Made by a program: the position numbers and the translations under genes. A DNA stretch of 58,000 bases from Cryptomeria japonica (lineage: Eukaryota; Streptophyta; Pinopsida; Cupressales; Cupressaceae). The notes beneath the pieces were generated by a model. That model was not told the origin of the DNA, did no database searches, and saw nothing but the letters and a program-made list of their open reading frames with translations. Shown here piece by piece: positions 11,648-23,479 of the stretch (its first letter is position 1; every line of letters begins with the position of its first letter). Where the stretch lies: NCBI RefSeq assembly GCF_030272615.1, contig NC_081414.1:306889664-306947663 (forward strand), read 5' to 3'.

Positions 11648-11801
11648 GTGTTTATTTGCCATCTACCATATTTAATGCATGTCGGTTAAGTATTCACTTA
11701 AAATTGTCTACCGGTAATGAAGTAATTTCTAACTTCTCATCTCTAACTGAGGGAATAATAGCATGTGTTATTAGATTTCCAAACCCTCAAGGAAACTTTC
11801 T

Positions 11802-13016
11802 TCAATTTGATGAAGAACTTCCTACCGGTGGAGCACTAGTCTGTCCTGCCGGTGAAACATCACTCTGTCCTGTCAGTGAAGCATTGATTGGTTCTATCGG
11901 TGGAGGAGTATTCCCAACATTTAGATCAGCTTTTCTAATCCATTGTTTTGAGAATTCTTGCTTAACCTCTTCAACTTTTTCTTTACCTTTCAAGCTAGAT
12001 TTTTTGTTGTCTGTCAGTGATCTTTTACTTCTATAGAATTTTGCAATATGCCTAATCTTGTTACATGCATAGCAAGTCACATTATTCTTCTGAATATCTT
12101 TTCCATAACCTATGTCGGTTTGTGTTCTACATTGATTAGATAAATGTCCAAATCTTCCACAAACATAACATCTCACATTCATTCTGCAATTTTTAGAGTT
12201 GTGACCAACTTTGTTGCATCTTGAACATTGACAGGTGGGTGTGCTGATATTCTGATAATTTATAGATCTACATTCATTTTCTCTATGGCCATACTTTTTA
12301 CAGTTAAAGCATTTTCCATTGAATTTATAAGCATTACGTTGTCTTATCATTTTGCTGTGATCCTGTGTGTATGCAGTACTAGAGCTTTCACCAACTTCAA
12401 AGCCAATTCCAGAAGTGTCACCTTTAGGTTTTTTATTCTTCAGCAAGTTACCAAGTTCCTCTGAGCTTTTCTTGAATTTTTCTTTATGTTGATTTGCAGT
12501 TTCTAGTTCTCTTTCTAAGACTTCTTTCTGCCTCATTAGTTCATTGGAGTCATTCTGAGTGTGCATTAGATCTGTCTTCAATAAATCATTTTCATAGCTA
12601 AGTCTTGTGTTCTCATTTGCTACATCAATTATTTTTTTGGTCAATTCTTCTTCATTCTTCATCCTATCTTCAATTTCTTTACAAAATCTCATAGTCATAT
12701 CCTGCATCTCATTCTTTGTTGTCATGTTCTCCAGTTTCAGCTTGCTTATTGTATCATTAAGTGATTCCTTTTCATCATTCTCATTTTGCATCTTTTCACA
12801 AAGTTCTCTTCTCTTATTTCTTGCAATAGTAAGATTCTCTTGAAGTGCTTGAATGATATCCTGAGCTGCTTTTAGATCATCTTATGGTTTGATATTTTTC
12901 AATTTCTCTGTATCATAGTCTGAAAGAGCTGCTTCAAGTTGCTTCATCAGATTTTCTATCTCTACTGGTGTCAAGATCTTCTTCAAGTTGTTAGGATTCT
13001 AAAAATAGAGGACTAG
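11802..13016 (-). pseudogene. copia-B gag fragment with coiled coil and four zinc knuckles
   Basis: The frame begins almost directly after the primer site (NLKKILTPVEIENLMKQLEA), has one stop near 12880, and is open for 329 codons from 12791. A long coiled coil comes first, then CCHC knuckles CFNCKKYGHRENEC, CSRCNKVGHNSKNC and CYVCGRFGHLSNQC. A fourth, CYACNKIRHIAKFY, has lost its last cysteine. The C-terminus is a short proline/serine-rich tail. The N-terminal capsid domain of copia gag is absent, and no protease follows. The coiled-coil plus knuckle layout matches copia-A, so a related element is the likely source. It probably binds RNA. Confidence 0.75.
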
Positions 13017-13028
13017 GCTCTAATACCA
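13017..13028 (-). promoter_or_regulatory. copia-B primer binding site
   Basis: The minus strand reads ATTGGTATTAGAGCC directly after the 5' LTR. TGGTATTAGAGC differs by one base from the complement of the initiator methionine tRNA 3' end (TGGTATCAGAGC), the usual copia primer. Confidence 0.8.
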
Positions 13029-13031
13029 ATT

Positions 13032-13816
13032 TTTTAGGATTCCCATAGATACTGAGAGGGAGGGGTGAATCAGTATCTAACCGGTGGATTGAATGTCTTA
13101 ACTTAAAACATGTAGAACATATTATAATAGTATAGCAGTATGCAAGAAATAATGCAATAAACAGAATTAAAAGCATCCACATGAAAAGCACACCATGACA
13201 CAAGGATTTAACGAGGAAACCCGATGTGGGAAAAACCTCGGTGGGATTTGGAACCCACAATATTCACTTACTTGCCAATAAGAGAATATTACTTACAAGA
13301 GGGGCCTGCACATGCAAAAAGGCTAACTACCTAGAGCTCACTGCTCAATCACAAAATGGGAAGTCTCACTAACTTACAATGTGGATTACACAAATCCAAT
13401 ATCTTGTACTGCTTTACAATTGCATCTATAATGCCAGATCCAGTACCGATTTCTTCTCTGTTCTTTACATAAAACCTTTAACCTATATTTCGCATAATAG
13501 GTCTACCTAATTTTTTCTTCTTGCTTACCAAATGTCTACAATGATCTCTCTTATATATAAGAGTCATTTTACAACTTTCCAAGTCAGCTTACAAAGTTTT
13601 TACAATAATAAACAAAATATAATATATCAAAAATCATGTCGGCCTCTGTGCCAGTATGCTTCCTTTCTCTGTGTCGGTGCTAGTTATCTGAGTGTTGCTG
13701 TAGAGTGTGATCTATTGATGTTGGTGAACTATCTTGCTGATGTAATTCCTTGCTGGTGCCATAGGATTTTAAGGTTGCCATCAATGACAAAACCTTCAAT
13801 CACCTACAATGTCTCA
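13032..13816 (-). repeat. copia-B 5' LTR (outer end missing)
   Basis: It matches 7232-8015 from TTTTAGGATTCCC to ACAATGTCTCA, then departs at 13817. The terminal sequence TTGGAGTG...CCAACA of the partner LTR is missing. Because the break falls after CA it could be an alternative LTR end, but deletion at a rearrangement junction is equally possible. Confidence 0.85.
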
Positions 13817-15439
13817 CAAGGTAGGTAGGAGAAATATCTAAAATATTAATACAACACACACACGAAGATGCAACACATAACACCAGATGTACGAGGAAAC
13901 CCCAAAGTGGGAAAAACCTCCATGAGAATAGCTGCTGGAAATCTTCTGGTCCAATCCAACCTCACAATGAAAAGATCTGAATACAAATATTAGGGCACCA
14001 ACCCAAGGAGCACCAACTCAAAGGAGCACCAACCCCTACACAATTTATAGGCTACAACGCAAAGGAGTTACAACCCCTGTACTAAGCACCTACTCAGTAA
14101 AAACAATATGAAAACTCAGATACACAAATGAGATCTTTGCTACAAATGAAGTTTTGCAAGCCTTGAAAGCTTTGTACTACCAGTTTCTATCTTGTCGGTT
14201 TGTGTTAACTCAACACACACTGCAACTTAACCTTTCTACTAGTTGTAACTTTGCTAAATCTTCTCTCCCTTTGTTCTAATAATTTCAACTCACACTTGGT
14301 CACTCTTTATTAGGTGCTACTTCTTCTGGTTTGTCACCTCTGCATTCTATGCTCACTCTGTCGATTTGTTCCTTACATAGGTTTACCCTACTTCTCCTTA
14401 CCAATACAATCTTCATTTACAAACACTTTAGGTGTTTATCTCTTTGGCTCTCAATAATTTCACTCTATCCTTCTCCCTTCAGTAGCAACAACTATATGTC
14501 TTAGGTCACCATATTTAAACTGAATCTTTCCTGCTAAAAACCAATTCAAATGGAGGGCAGGTAGGGTTTCCTTCTATCTACCAAATCTACATCCAATCTG
14601 ATCTGATTTGCCTTGGACCACACACCTGCTTTGGAGGGATAGGCCATCACACGTTTTCCATATGTCCAAAGTATGTTTGCCAAGAATAGAAAACACGATC
14701 ATAATTTTTGGCCTTGAAATCTATTGACATATTTATGAACCAGTTGTTTCATTCTTGAGGTCCTCTTGCAATCTAATTTCCTTGCTTCGATATAGGCACC
14801 AACAACTCCTTAATCTTTCTTTGTCCTTCATTCTTCCTTGAGTGGCACCAATCTGTTATTGACCAGTGATTTGTGGCTATTTCATTTAATATCGACTAAC
14901 TTCTCCAACAACCATTTCGATGAAAAATTCACCGACCTCTGCATGCTCACCACCTCAGCTCCATGTGGCATCACATCGGCATACACTCAGATCACTGACA
15001 TAGGGTTGGTTTTAAACTTGAACATTCAAAAAATCCTCATACCAGCACAAGCCCTTACTAGTAAAACCTTCTCTTGGTGCTATTAGGAAGCATACACTAC
15101 ACAAGTAACTCAACTTCACCTCTGGTGGTTTGTGATCTCTTTGAAATTCTACCTCTTCATCACAAATATTATCACAAACAAATAGCCAACCTTCATACCA
15201 TTTACAACTTGTCATGCCAACACACAACTTCATATCACCTCTTACTGGTGATGTCATTGATAATCTTAATACCTGCTTGTCTTCCATGCCTTCATACAAG
15301 TTTTGTCATCCACCATCTTGGTTTACAAGCCTTCATGTTAATCTTCCTTATACCAGTTCAATATTTTTCATATCGGGTTGACATATCTTACCGGTAGCTT
15401 GCAATACTGGTTGACATCAATGACAACTCAATGCCACCA
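13817..15439 (-). repeat. Copia-type LTR fragment, another family
   Basis: There is no coding capacity here. The stretch carries the hallmarks of the other copia LTRs: AACACATAACACCAGATG, ACGAGGAAACCCC, GTGGGAAAAACCTCC, and an ending TTGACATCAATGACAACTCA followed by ATGCCACCA, close to the TGCCAACA ending of the other LTRs. The first hundred or so bases, with the G-run motif, are missing at the junction with copia-B. Short repeats of GGAGCACCAAC occur near 14000. It may be the 5' LTR of copia-A; this is unproven. Confidence 0.6.
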
Positions 15440-15449
15440 ATGGTCTCGT

Positions 15450-15880
15450 CAATGAAAAGGACATGTTGATGAAATCCCAAAAGTATCTGCTGAAGCACGA
15501 AACTCATCGAAGTGGATATGAAGTGGCTCTCTCTAGTCAGAGTCATAGATCGATGAAATGGAATGAGATCTCATCGAAGTAAAAGGGGTTTCGATGAAAA
15601 CAAGATATTAATTAAAGCATTAGAGTGTATGACAAAAAGTGACCTTTCATCAAAAATCCATTATCGATGAATTCAATGGATAACTCATCGAAATATGGTT
15701 TTTGATAGAAAATGCATATTGATAAAAGGTGAAAACACTTGAGAGAAGAGAGAGTTTCATCAAAACAAAATAAATAGTGTTGGGTCTATACTGAAGATGG
15801 GAATTGATGAAACTAGGGTGTCAAAGAACATGAAAAGAAAGTCATCGAAGGGGTATGTTTCATCAAAATAAGAGTTGGCT
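15450..15880. repeat. Short-word array, core TCATCGA / TCGATGA
   Basis: The words TCATCGAA and TTTCGATGA, which are complementary, and near variants such as TTTCATCAAAA occur at least twelve times in 430 bases in both orientations, at irregular spacing of about 20-45 bases. No long exact unit repeats. The array lies upstream of ORF-b, as the array at 27430-27720 lies upstream of the PMD gene. The remaining noncoding bases up to 16186 show nothing else. Confidence 0.6.
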
Positions 15881-18800
15881 TCAGGAAATGTGGCATGCTC
15901 ATGCATTGAAAGCCAAAAATTAGCAAGAAAGCACAATCAACCCACTAGGAAATATTGCACGAATCCAAATGAGTCACATCATCTTAAATTAAAAATGAAT
16001 TTCTTAATGACCGTTATAGTACCAGAAGTAATCAAGCTACTCGGATACTAGAATTATTTAAGTGGATAAATTTGTCAAGTAAAGAAGGAACTGGTGCAAC
16101 AGGGATCATAGAATTGTTCATGGAAAGAAGTAAAAATTGTAAGTGCTTCTCATAATTTATTGTCTTCTTTGGAATTCAACATAAAGATGGGAGCTTTGTC
16201 ATCTAGGAAAGCTAAAACAAAGAAGAACAAAGAGCCTCGCCCTCTTGAAACCAAATAATAAAATAAAAAATGATAGAAAAAGGAAGGTCGGCCCTTAGAC
16301 CAAGACCTAATAGACCAATTCCCTCTCTCAATTCACTGGTCTAGAAAGATTAAGAATGATGATGAGGGATTGGAAGATAGATTTAAAAAAATAGGGGACA
16401 TTTGGATAGAGGTTCGAGGGCATGAATTGTTCATTTTCAGCTATGCTAGAAGGTTTGCAATAGAACCAGTGTGCAATATTTGAAAGCTGAATCTAGGGAG
16501 ACTTATCATTCCCAATGTCTCTGTGAATGTAGAGTTGATAATAGCATTGGTAGATAGGTATGACCCACAAATGCAAACCATATGCAACTATAAAGGGAAC
16601 CGCCTGTTGCCGATTACTAAAACATACATTGAGCAAGTTTTTAGTCTGGAATGGGGGCATGAGGATGAAGTTGATGCCAAAAATCTGGTGGATGAGTATT
16701 TAAACATGGAGAGAACATATAAATGATGGAGACTCCCACCACATAGACCGAAGACCGAAGGAGTTGTGGCTTTGTTTATAGATACTGACAAAGCCCCATT
16801 TGATGTTAACTTATTTTCTCCCTACTTTAAGTTCATCTATTATTGTACTGCTCAAGTGTTGGGCGTGGAAGCCTCCCCATTAATGAATATTTCTGCTATG
16901 GTGATTTGTGTCGACATCCAATCAAAGGACCCAAGGACCTTTGATTATGCTTCTTACTTAGCTCGTTCCATCAACCATGGGTTAGAAAAATTAAAGGGAG
17001 ATAGGGGTAATATGAATTTCAGATACTACTCTCACCTTATGTATATGTTGCTATACATTGGTCAAGATATAGGGCTGTGGACTCAAGGTCTGTCTATTAG
17101 GGAGTATGATGAAGAATAAATTCACAAGCTAGTGCAATTATGGTTATCATCCTAGAACCAAAGATACATTAACAACTAGTACATGAACTTTGAAGGATAT
17201 TTTGTGAAACCATTATACAAATTGCTTGGACATCCATGTGATTTTTCACTTTCCCCTCAGGTTAAGAAATTCATTCGACCTAAAGATTTTGATGAAGAAA
17301 GCCACATTACCCATAAATGGGGGCATTAGTACTATTTCTTGGATTACATAGAGATTAGGGTGTATGGGTTTGAGGGAGAACCTTACTTATTTCCTAAGAC
17401 TGTCCCAGACAAAATTGCTTATTTTGAAATTATTGGGTGTAATGCCCCTACCCTAGTCGGACTTGTAAAACCCGGTTGACCTTGATTGACTTCCTATGTG
17501 GCCATTCTTGCAGGATAGGTTAACCATGATGCAATGTGTAGTTTAGTTAATATAAATAATTGTGCATACTTATTATTGTGCTCTTGCATCGATTCTTGTG
17601 TAAATGTAATTGTTCCTAACTCTTGTGATAAATCTTGAGCTAACGCCCTCATTAAATATGTGTATGTATATGTATGCTTGTATGAATTCATGGGTGCAAG
17701 AGATTTCAGGTACAACACCGCTTAGGGTAAGGTTCATCCCCTTTGGGATTTGCAAGGTTGAGTATGCTTCCTTCATCCTTAGAATTCAGATTTGGTGGTC
17801 ATTAAACTCTCATCTTGCCTTAGCCATGGTCAGGTGAGCATCGTGTGTGGATTCGTGGGGCTTTCCTTGCATTGGGTTGCATGTCATGTGATTTGGTGGA
17901 CTTCCTCGGTTTGTGTGCCTTGCACGGGGTAAGTGGAGTTTGTTATCCTAAGTATTTTAATTCAAGTTAATGAGTAGAGGTACGCAGTAGTAATTTAAAA
18001 ATAAAAATAAAATAGGTAGATTCTTTTATACGATTAATCGTTAATTTAAAGAGATCCCTTTAATCATTATTGTAGCAAGCTTAAAGTATTTAACTTGGAT
18101 TAATGTGCTCATTTACGCATTTGTAGTTGAGAAAATTAGAATAAATAGATCTCCTTCATGAGAATAATCATTTATTAAAAAGGTCGCTTTATTATGTTTT
18201 AGCGAGTCAATTTAATAGTTAAATTTAATAATAACGAATTTAATGAGCTATGCGTTTTAGAAAGGAAAGGTTTAAAGTCATTTGAGAAATAGAAATAAAT
18301 TAATCATTTTCGCATTTTGGAAGAGAAAGGGTAAATTTTATTATTTAAAAAGAAATCATTTCCTTTTTACTTGTAAAGTTGATATAGTATAAAAGATTGA
18401 TTTTTAGAAAATTAAATTAATCAAAACGCCTTACTCGGTCAATAGTTTTGAAATTTGAAGTAGGCCTAAAATTTATATTGAGAAATTAAAATTTAAAACT
18501 CAATAAGAAATAGAAGCATTTTAATTTTAATAAGGAAAGCGAATAAGATGTAATAAATAATGGAAAGGAATGACTTCCATTTTCATTTTCATTTATTTAA
18601 TTTTAAAAATAAATGCCTAAATTCGAAATTGAAAATTAGGGCAAAAATAGGGTTTCTCACTTAACCTAGTTTGAAAAGGTTTTTGGGGGTTCTTTTCTTG
18701 GGAGCTTGTTTTTGGAAAAAAAAAAAAAAAATGGGGAATTTGCTTGGAGTTGCAGGTGGAGCTCTTCGTCAAAATCTCTTCCCGGAATGTGTTTGAAGGT

Positions 18801-19149
18801 AGGAATCCAACCCACCCTCTTGTTTAATGGTTGGATCTTTGTGTGCAAAATGGAATGCAAACATTGTTTTGGAATCGAGGTTTTTATGTTTTGTTCATGT
18901 TTATGTCAAAAAAAAAAGTCTCCCAGTTGGTTGTTTATTATGAGCAAGCTGGAAATTAAATGGACTGTGTTTACCTTTCAAAATAGGAGAAGTTGCTGGA
19001 ACATGCTTTAAATCCCTGTCTATAAGACTGTGGGACATGTATTTGGGGATTGGCTAAGTATTTTTATTATTACCAAATTATATATGCCTGAAACTATAAA
19101 AAAATATATATATATAATAAACAAAAAAAAAAGAATTATTATATGTGTT

Positions 19150-19265
19150 TGGGGCTAGGGTTTGGCGGGCGGAGGAGCCGAAGCTCGGCTCGCGCCGCCG
19201 CCCCCTCCCCCATTTCTTCCCCCTGCGGCATCGCCGAAGTCCGCAGTGCTCCCCGCGACCATGTT
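19150..19265. other. GC-rich island next to minisatellite
   Basis: This is a CpG-rich stretch with GGCGGGCGGAGGAGCCGAAG and a C-rich run, in strong contrast to its AT-rich surroundings. Together with the minisatellite it is bounded on both sides by A-rich tracts (near 19125 and 19500) and by single TAGGGTTT words (near 19157 and 19490). No gene is supported; frames stay open on both strands only because of GC bias and repetition. Confidence 0.5.
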
Positions 19266-19480
19266 GTGGGCCGCAGGCTGTGTCCACAGCGTGGGCCGCA
19301 GGGACTGCGTCCACGTTGTGGTCCGCAGGCTGCATCCACGTTGTGGTCCGTAGGCTACGTCCACAGCGTGGGCCGCAGGCTGCGTCCACAGCGTGGGCCG
19401 CAGGGACTATGTCCACATTGTGGTCCGCAGGCTGCGTCCACAGCATGGGCCGCAGGCTGCGTCCACACTGTGGGGTGCAG
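19266..19480. repeat. GC-rich 25-bp minisatellite
   Basis: There are about eight units of roughly 25 bases, each of the form GTGGGCCGCAGGCTGCGTCC followed by ACAGC or ACGTT. Two units have an extra GA before CT (27 bases). Alternating GTGGGCC and GTGGTCC variants suggest an older two-unit period. The array lies inside the long solo LTR. Confidence 0.85.
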
Positions 19481-21736
19481 CGCTATAGTTAGGGTTTAAA
19501 CAAAAACAAAAAAAAATGTATAAAGTTTGTTTCATTTTTTTGATATATTTTATTTGTTGTAAAAAAAACAAAAAAAAAAACAATATATATAATATTGACA
19601 TATATGAAGTGCAAGAAAAATGTCATGAAATAAAGAAGTTGTGTTAAGTTTGTAGCAAAATCTATTTTTTTCTATTAATTTAGATTTTAGTGCTAAATAT
19701 TTTATATATTTATATATATATATATCAAATAATGGAGTTTGCATATTCTTTTCTTATTTGTAGATTAATTAAGATTTATCAATCTTGGATTATTAAATTG
19801 ATATTAACAACGTTTAAAATTGGAACTTCTTTTAATAGGAAAGGTAATCCTTGGAGAAGAGATCAAATATTATCTGTATTTGAAGACCTTTAAAATAAAA
19901 CACCATTGCTAACGTTATGGAATGCATTTTAATAAGACGTTGTATCTCTTTTAAACAAGCATTGTCTTTCAATTTGATTGATAAAGACCTTCCGAGAATT
20001 TTAGAAATGAAAACTAAAGTATAGGAGAGAATTAAATTCGAACCAAAATTATCTTTGTATATTTTGTTATTACGTCATCGATATGCTAGTAGAATGAATG
20101 GAAGATGGACAATGTATCAATTTGGAAAGTTATAAGTTTAAGTTTTGTATTTGCTTTGTTAAAGTGATGGCAAACCTTGATGTATTTGTTTGGACCCTGT
20201 CGTGTTGTCATTGGGACACCTGTTAAGTCTTGGTCTCTAACTAGGGTACTGTTGGGCAATGGACCTTGTACTTCCTTTTAGCATGCACTATTGGTTCTGC
20301 CTCTACGTGGAAGTCAATTAGGATTTGTGTATCAAAGTGGCCATTTGTAAATTGGTTGTATCCGCTTAAGTGGAAAAGATGTAAAGGACATGTAAATTTG
20401 TAATCTTAACTATATTAAATGCCAGAGGGGTCTTGCAGTTGAGCAGACCCAGAGATGTAGCCCCTTAGGGGTGAACTCCGAGATCATATCTGTGTTATGC
20501 GATGTTTTAGTTTCCTTTATTTCATGCTTTAAGTTATCATGTATGGTTGTTATCTTGCAAAGTGTGCGATGGAAATTAACGAATTTAAATCTAAGTGCAT
20601 AAAATTATTCATCTTGGCAAACGTAATAATCAGGTTCATGGAAGTTTGTAATTAAGATTATGGAAAAAGTATTTTGATAATGTGAATTAAAAGTAGTAAT
20701 AGTGGAAAAGATCTTGCTAGGTTACATCATTGGATTAACTTGTTACTAAGCATGTAAATTGAACAAATGAGTGTGGGAAAACAAAGATAGAATTAACGTT
20801 ATAATTTCTAAGTTGGATCCTAAAGGATAAACATCATATAGGTATTTACTTTTATCTTCTTAAATGAATTAACGCCATGTTAATTATGTTTCACTACATT
20901 GGGACGAATTTGTTTAGTTATATCACATTTTAATCTTAACAATAATCCTTACCAAAATTAACTTGATAATTGGGTGGACTCAACTATTTATCCATAATTA
21001 TAACTCTAATAAGAGAATCTCTTAAGATTGCTAGAAATGAACTAAAATGGGAAGTATTTGTATAGTTGTTTATATCTTAATCTTAGTAAATGTATAATTC
21101 ATAATAACCTCATTTAACTAAAGGAGTGACATGCAATAAGATAGTTATATTCTAATCCTAATGGAAGTACGTCACTATGAACTTATATTTTAATCTTGTA
21201 ATGATGAATTTCATCCTACTAACTATATTTTAATTTAAGGAATGAACTCATGTGTTCCTAATACATTTTCACCTTAATGAATCTAGCCATCTATTAGCAT
21301 TATTAAAACTTCAATGAATTCTATGGCTACTCACATTTTATCCTTCATAAAAGAACTACGACTCATTAGTTGGTTATGCTTGAATTCAAAGGAAGGAACC
21401 TCACTCTATTAATGGAAGTTTTACTCCTTAATGAACGAATCTCATCTTATTAACCAAACTTTTAACACTTAAGAAAGATTTCAAATGTGGGTGGCTATCT
21501 TAAAACCAAATGGATGAAATTCGTATATTAATCGCATTGAACCTTAGGGAAGGCCTCTTAAATTATTAAGGTGTTAATGTGCATTGAGTAATAACCTCGC
21601 CTTGGCCTCCTATCCATTCAAATAAATGAACACTCCCTAGAATTCTATGTTGTAAATTTATCGAACATAATATGTAACCATGTCTTAAGTATTAACATGT
21701 AATTAAGATATCCGGCTTAATTGGATCAATTGTCGC

Positions 21737-21851
21737 GAGTTGAGTTAGGTGTAAGGTTACGTAATCGCGTTGGGAAATTGCTCATGCGATTTGGGATCCT
21801 CATTTTGGTTGAGTTGAGTTAGGTGTAAGGTTACGTAATCGCGTTGGGAAA
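21737..21851. repeat. 41-bp direct repeat
   Basis: Two identical copies of a 41-base segment starting GAGTTGAGTTAGGTGTAAGG and ending CGTTGGGAAA lie at 21737-21777 and 21811-21851, 74 bases apart start to start, near the right end of the long solo LTR. Confidence 0.85.
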
Positions 21852-23189
21852 CTCCTTAGGATTGTTTAGTCTTCCGCTGTGTTATCTAAGTTTTCAGATA
21901 ACTTCTAATTATCTTAATGTTGTAACTTATAATTAACTACTCTTAGTATTATTATAAAAAAAAAAATATTTACACTCTAATTGAGTGTTTTTAACTTAAA
22001 CCCTTAGGGGTTTCCTGGCGGGGCATTACATTGGGCAATTGTCTATAGCCAGTGCCAAAAATATTATAGATCATGGGAAGCAGTCAATTGTGCCCGGCTT
22101 GTTGTCCTTTTCTGATTTTCTTGTTAAGAGTTCAAAAAGTTATAGTTTACTGCAAAATAAGTTAGAATATTTCCACCTTGTGAAAGGAGACCCTAGTCCC
22201 AACTTTGATCCAGAAGATATATGTAGGGGGCTAGAATGTCACAGAGATTGAAAGCCATAGAACATGTGCCATTAATGATTGATGACTTCATCAAGAATGT
22301 GGAAAGGGAGAAAGCAATCATGAAGAGGTCAACGCATGATAAGGTAGCTAAAACATATGAATGGAAATTGAGGAGGGGAAAGATCAACGAAGAAATCGTG
22401 GAAGGAATTGATGACTATGTGGCCAAAGAGAACAAACTAATGTCTCATGAATTTGATATTTTAAATAATGTGCCATTGTATGTCTTTAGAGAAAGGATTA
22501 AAGATCCTAGGGAGACTACTCCCATTGCCTGTTTATCCCCTAAATCCACTACTGAATTTGTTAACATAGAAGAAGTTGTGTCACCCCATGGGTTTGGACT
22601 CGATCACCATATGGATCTAGTAACAAGATAGCCCTACGAGATGGAAATTGATGATGTCAGAATCCTTGAGCATAAGGAATTTGTTTCAGATTAGGAGTTT
22701 GTTGACACTCTTGAGTTTGAAACCTTCTTATATCAATACAAAGGTAGGATGATCAGGAAACAGATGGGAAACATCACAAAGGAAGACACTCTATGAATGA
22801 TACAGGAGGAAATCAATGCTGAGAAAAGAGAAATGACCCCTGAAAGAGGAAGACAACTCCTCAAGGATGTTGGTGTGATAATTTACCTGGGGTGGGAAAT
22901 GAAAGCTTCTGTAGTCACATAAATTTGTCCACTTAATTAAATGAATATTTAGTATTTATTTGATTATTTAACCATCAATCAATAATTAATTAAATTAATA
23001 TATTTAATTAATTAATCTTAACCCTCTTCTCCTATTAATTAAATAAATTATTCAATTTATTTGATTTAATTCACTTAACCAAATTCAGACCATTAATTAA
23101 ATAAATAAATCATATTTATTTAATTAAATATTCTCTCACATTTAAATAAATAAATATTTATTTAAATCCCCCAAAATCCCACCTCTCAC

Positions 23190-23460
23190 ATTTAAATAAA
23201 TAAATCATTTATTTAAATCACCTTTATCCTCCACCCACTTGTATTTTCCTACAAATGCAAGTTGCACATTTAAATAAATTAACATTTATTTAAATCACCT
23301 TTATCCTCTACCCACTTGCATTTTCCTACAAATGCAAGTTGCACAATTATTTTAAGTAAATTATTTATTTAAATCACCTTTATCCTCCACCCACTTGTAT
23401 TTTCCTACAAAAGCAAGTTACACAACTATTTTAAATAAATTATTTATTTAAAATCCTATT
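23190..23460 (+). repeat. Tandem repeat of about 90 bp in solo LTR
   Basis: About three units contain ATTTATTTAAATCACC, TTTATCCTCCACCCACTTG and TTTTCCTACAAATGCAAGTT in fixed order. The gypsy-1 LTR has about one such unit. Confidence 0.8.
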
Positions 23461-23479
23461 TATCCTCACCCACTTGAAA

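Larger units (their letters stand above)
7232..13816 (-). mobile_element. copia-B: non-autonomous LTR element carrying ORF-a
   Basis: The element has two LTRs (7232-8015 and 13032-13816), a methionine-initiator-type primer site next to the right LTR and a polypurine tract next to the left LTR, so it reads on the minus strand. Inside are only a gag C-terminal fragment and a non-pol frame of about 1039 codons; no protease, integrase or reverse transcriptase motif was found. Counted by eye, the LTRs differ at about 16 of the first 260 aligned bases (about 6 percent). The right LTR lacks the terminal 23 bases or so of the left one. The flanking bases CAAGA (7227) and CAAGG (13817) could be a target duplication with one change. 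Confidence 0.8.
17438..22030. mobile_element. Probable 4.6-kb solo LTR in ORF-b
   Basis: The insert begins TGTAATGCCCC and ends GGGGCATTACA, an 11-base terminal inverted repeat with TG...CA ends, flanked on both sides by TTGGG (17433-17437 and 22031-22035). Removing it with one TTGGG restores the ORF-b frame. No coding frame, primer site or internal copy of the first few hundred bases was found, so a solo LTR of a long-LTR gypsy element is the best reading; a non-autonomous element is possible. It contains a GC-rich minisatellite, AT-rich stretches with TATATATA runs (near 19100 and 19700), and a 41-base repeat near its end. Orientation is not determined. Confidence 0.85.

Noticed and set aside
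19139-19499. Several overlapping open frames on both strands in the GC-rich island
   Set aside because: They exist in four or more frames at once because the 25-base unit is GC-rich and repetitive; no motif or codon bias supports a protein.
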